A stretch of 64,000 bases of DNA from Alphaproteobacteria bacterium (lineage in GTDB: Bacteria > Pseudomonadota > Alphaproteobacteria > DSM-16000 > Inquilinaceae): contig JANQSN010000036.1 in the NCBI GenBank assembly GCA_028284045.1, positions 1-64,000 of the forward strand, given 5' to 3'. The position numbers and the translations under genes are program-made. The notes under the pieces were generated by a model that saw only the letters and a list, made by a program, of their open reading frames with translations, searched no databases and was not told the origin of the DNA. This document shows, piece by piece, positions 63,678-64,000 of this stretch (within the stretch, counting starts at the first letter, position 1; each line of letters begins with the position of its first letter).

Positions 63678-64000
63678 CTAGCGATCCTCATCTTCAAATC
63701 CCTCTGGACCTCCGCTCTGCATCCGCATTGCAACCCTCTCAAGCACCTCATCCAGCTCGCCCTTCTGAGCCAACTCTGACATGATGCGGTGCCCGAGTTC
63801 ATCGTCCAAGAGTGCCGCCCGTAGCGCTGCGGGCAGTCCCTCGCTGACCTTGGCGTTCACGTTGGGCTCAAGGTCGGACGCCATGGTCTCACTGATCTTT
63901 GTCGCAGCGGCAGTCTGAGCGGCCTCCGCCGCATCGTCCTTGATCTCACGCAGGGTTTTGAACGCCACGAGACCGATGACCAAAGCGCCGACGGTCACGG
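63678..64000 (-). CDS. membrane-anchored hypothetical protein, 5' end beyond the window
   Basis: The frame is open to the window edge; 106 residues are visible. It starts within a hydrophobic helix (GALVIGLVAFKTLREI), followed by a long charged, predicted coiled-coil stretch (DDAAEAAQTAAATKISETM, VNAKVSEGLPAALRAALLDDE). The C-terminus is acidic (EGFEDEDR). It lies 30 bases upstream of the ImmA/IrrE gene on the same strand and may be part of the same unit. The family was not recognised. Confidence 0.7.
   Translation of the reverse strand, partial: VTVGALVIGLVAFKTLREIKDDAAEAAQTAAATKISETMASDLEPNVNAKVSEGLPAALRAALLDDELGHRIMSELAQKGELDEVLERVAMRMQSGGPEGFEDEDR

Overview
The window is high-GC DNA (about 68-70% by eye) with the gene neighbourhoods of an alphaproteobacterium, most likely Rhodospirillales in the broad sense. 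Supporting signs are the rpmF-plsX-fabH-ihfA-merR block ending at tRNA-Pro(GGG), a GapR (DUF2312) protein, a bactofilin/M23 pair, the rhizobial-type glpSTPQUV glycerol transporter, a Cbp3-type ubiquinol-cytochrome c chaperone and the dapA-smpB-udg-NYN cluster. Nearly all genes were recognised by family motifs. Long open frames on opposite strands are common here because of the GC content and were left out.

Layout: 1-660 holds two truncated genes that meet tail to tail, a MiaB N-terminal piece (+) and a formate-THF ligase N-terminal piece (-); this is a deletion scar or an assembly chimera. 977-3601 carries a GlxA/GbdR-type regulator, an orphan Flp pilin in an AT-rich pocket, and a MetF-like reductase. 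3728-9026 is a minus-strand run: gapR, DUF1244, a YbdK-like carboxylate-amine ligase overlapping an N-formylglutamate amidohydrolase, an NTF2-like protein, pyruvate kinase and L36. 9425-15979 holds NYN nuclease/uracil-DNA glycosylase, smpB, dapA, a lytic transglycosylase, a HAD hydrolase and a threonine dehydratase. 16111-18199 is the bactofilin/M23 envelope pair. 18538-23550 holds an amidase, a TetR-GNAT pair with a palindromic operator, a DUF6502/DUF5666 pair and a fasciclin lipoprotein.

23717-33565 is a complete glycerol module (glpK, glpD, ABC importer glpSTPQUV), transcribed leftward. In the importer both ATPase defects fall on the same composite nucleotide site. 33707-35116 has a membrane protein, a hairpin cluster and an orphan PemK/MazF-like toxin beside tRNA-Pro. 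35207-40508 is the housekeeping lipid, ribosome and envelope cluster. 40486-44717 is a TRAP transporter (dctPQM) with an esterase. 45171-46838 is a solitary HerA-type ATPase. 46864-51187 is an HAE1-type RND pump; 51365-56609 is an L-/D-lactate dehydrogenase operon continuing into an ABC-2 exporter; 56629-61786 is a second, atypical RND pump under a TetR repressor.

From about 61850 to the right edge composition falls and codon use changes. A 42-nt quasi-palindrome marks the boundary, and beyond it lie a Beta-family protein, an ImmA/IrrE metalloprotease and a truncated membrane/coiled-coil protein. This looks like the end of a genomic island and is the best candidate here for an undescribed (possibly defence or stress) system. 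Two copies of a CCCTCCCCCATCGAGGGGG-type inverted-repeat element (about 15996 and 31899) were also found. No CRISPR array, rRNA, transposase or integrase was seen.
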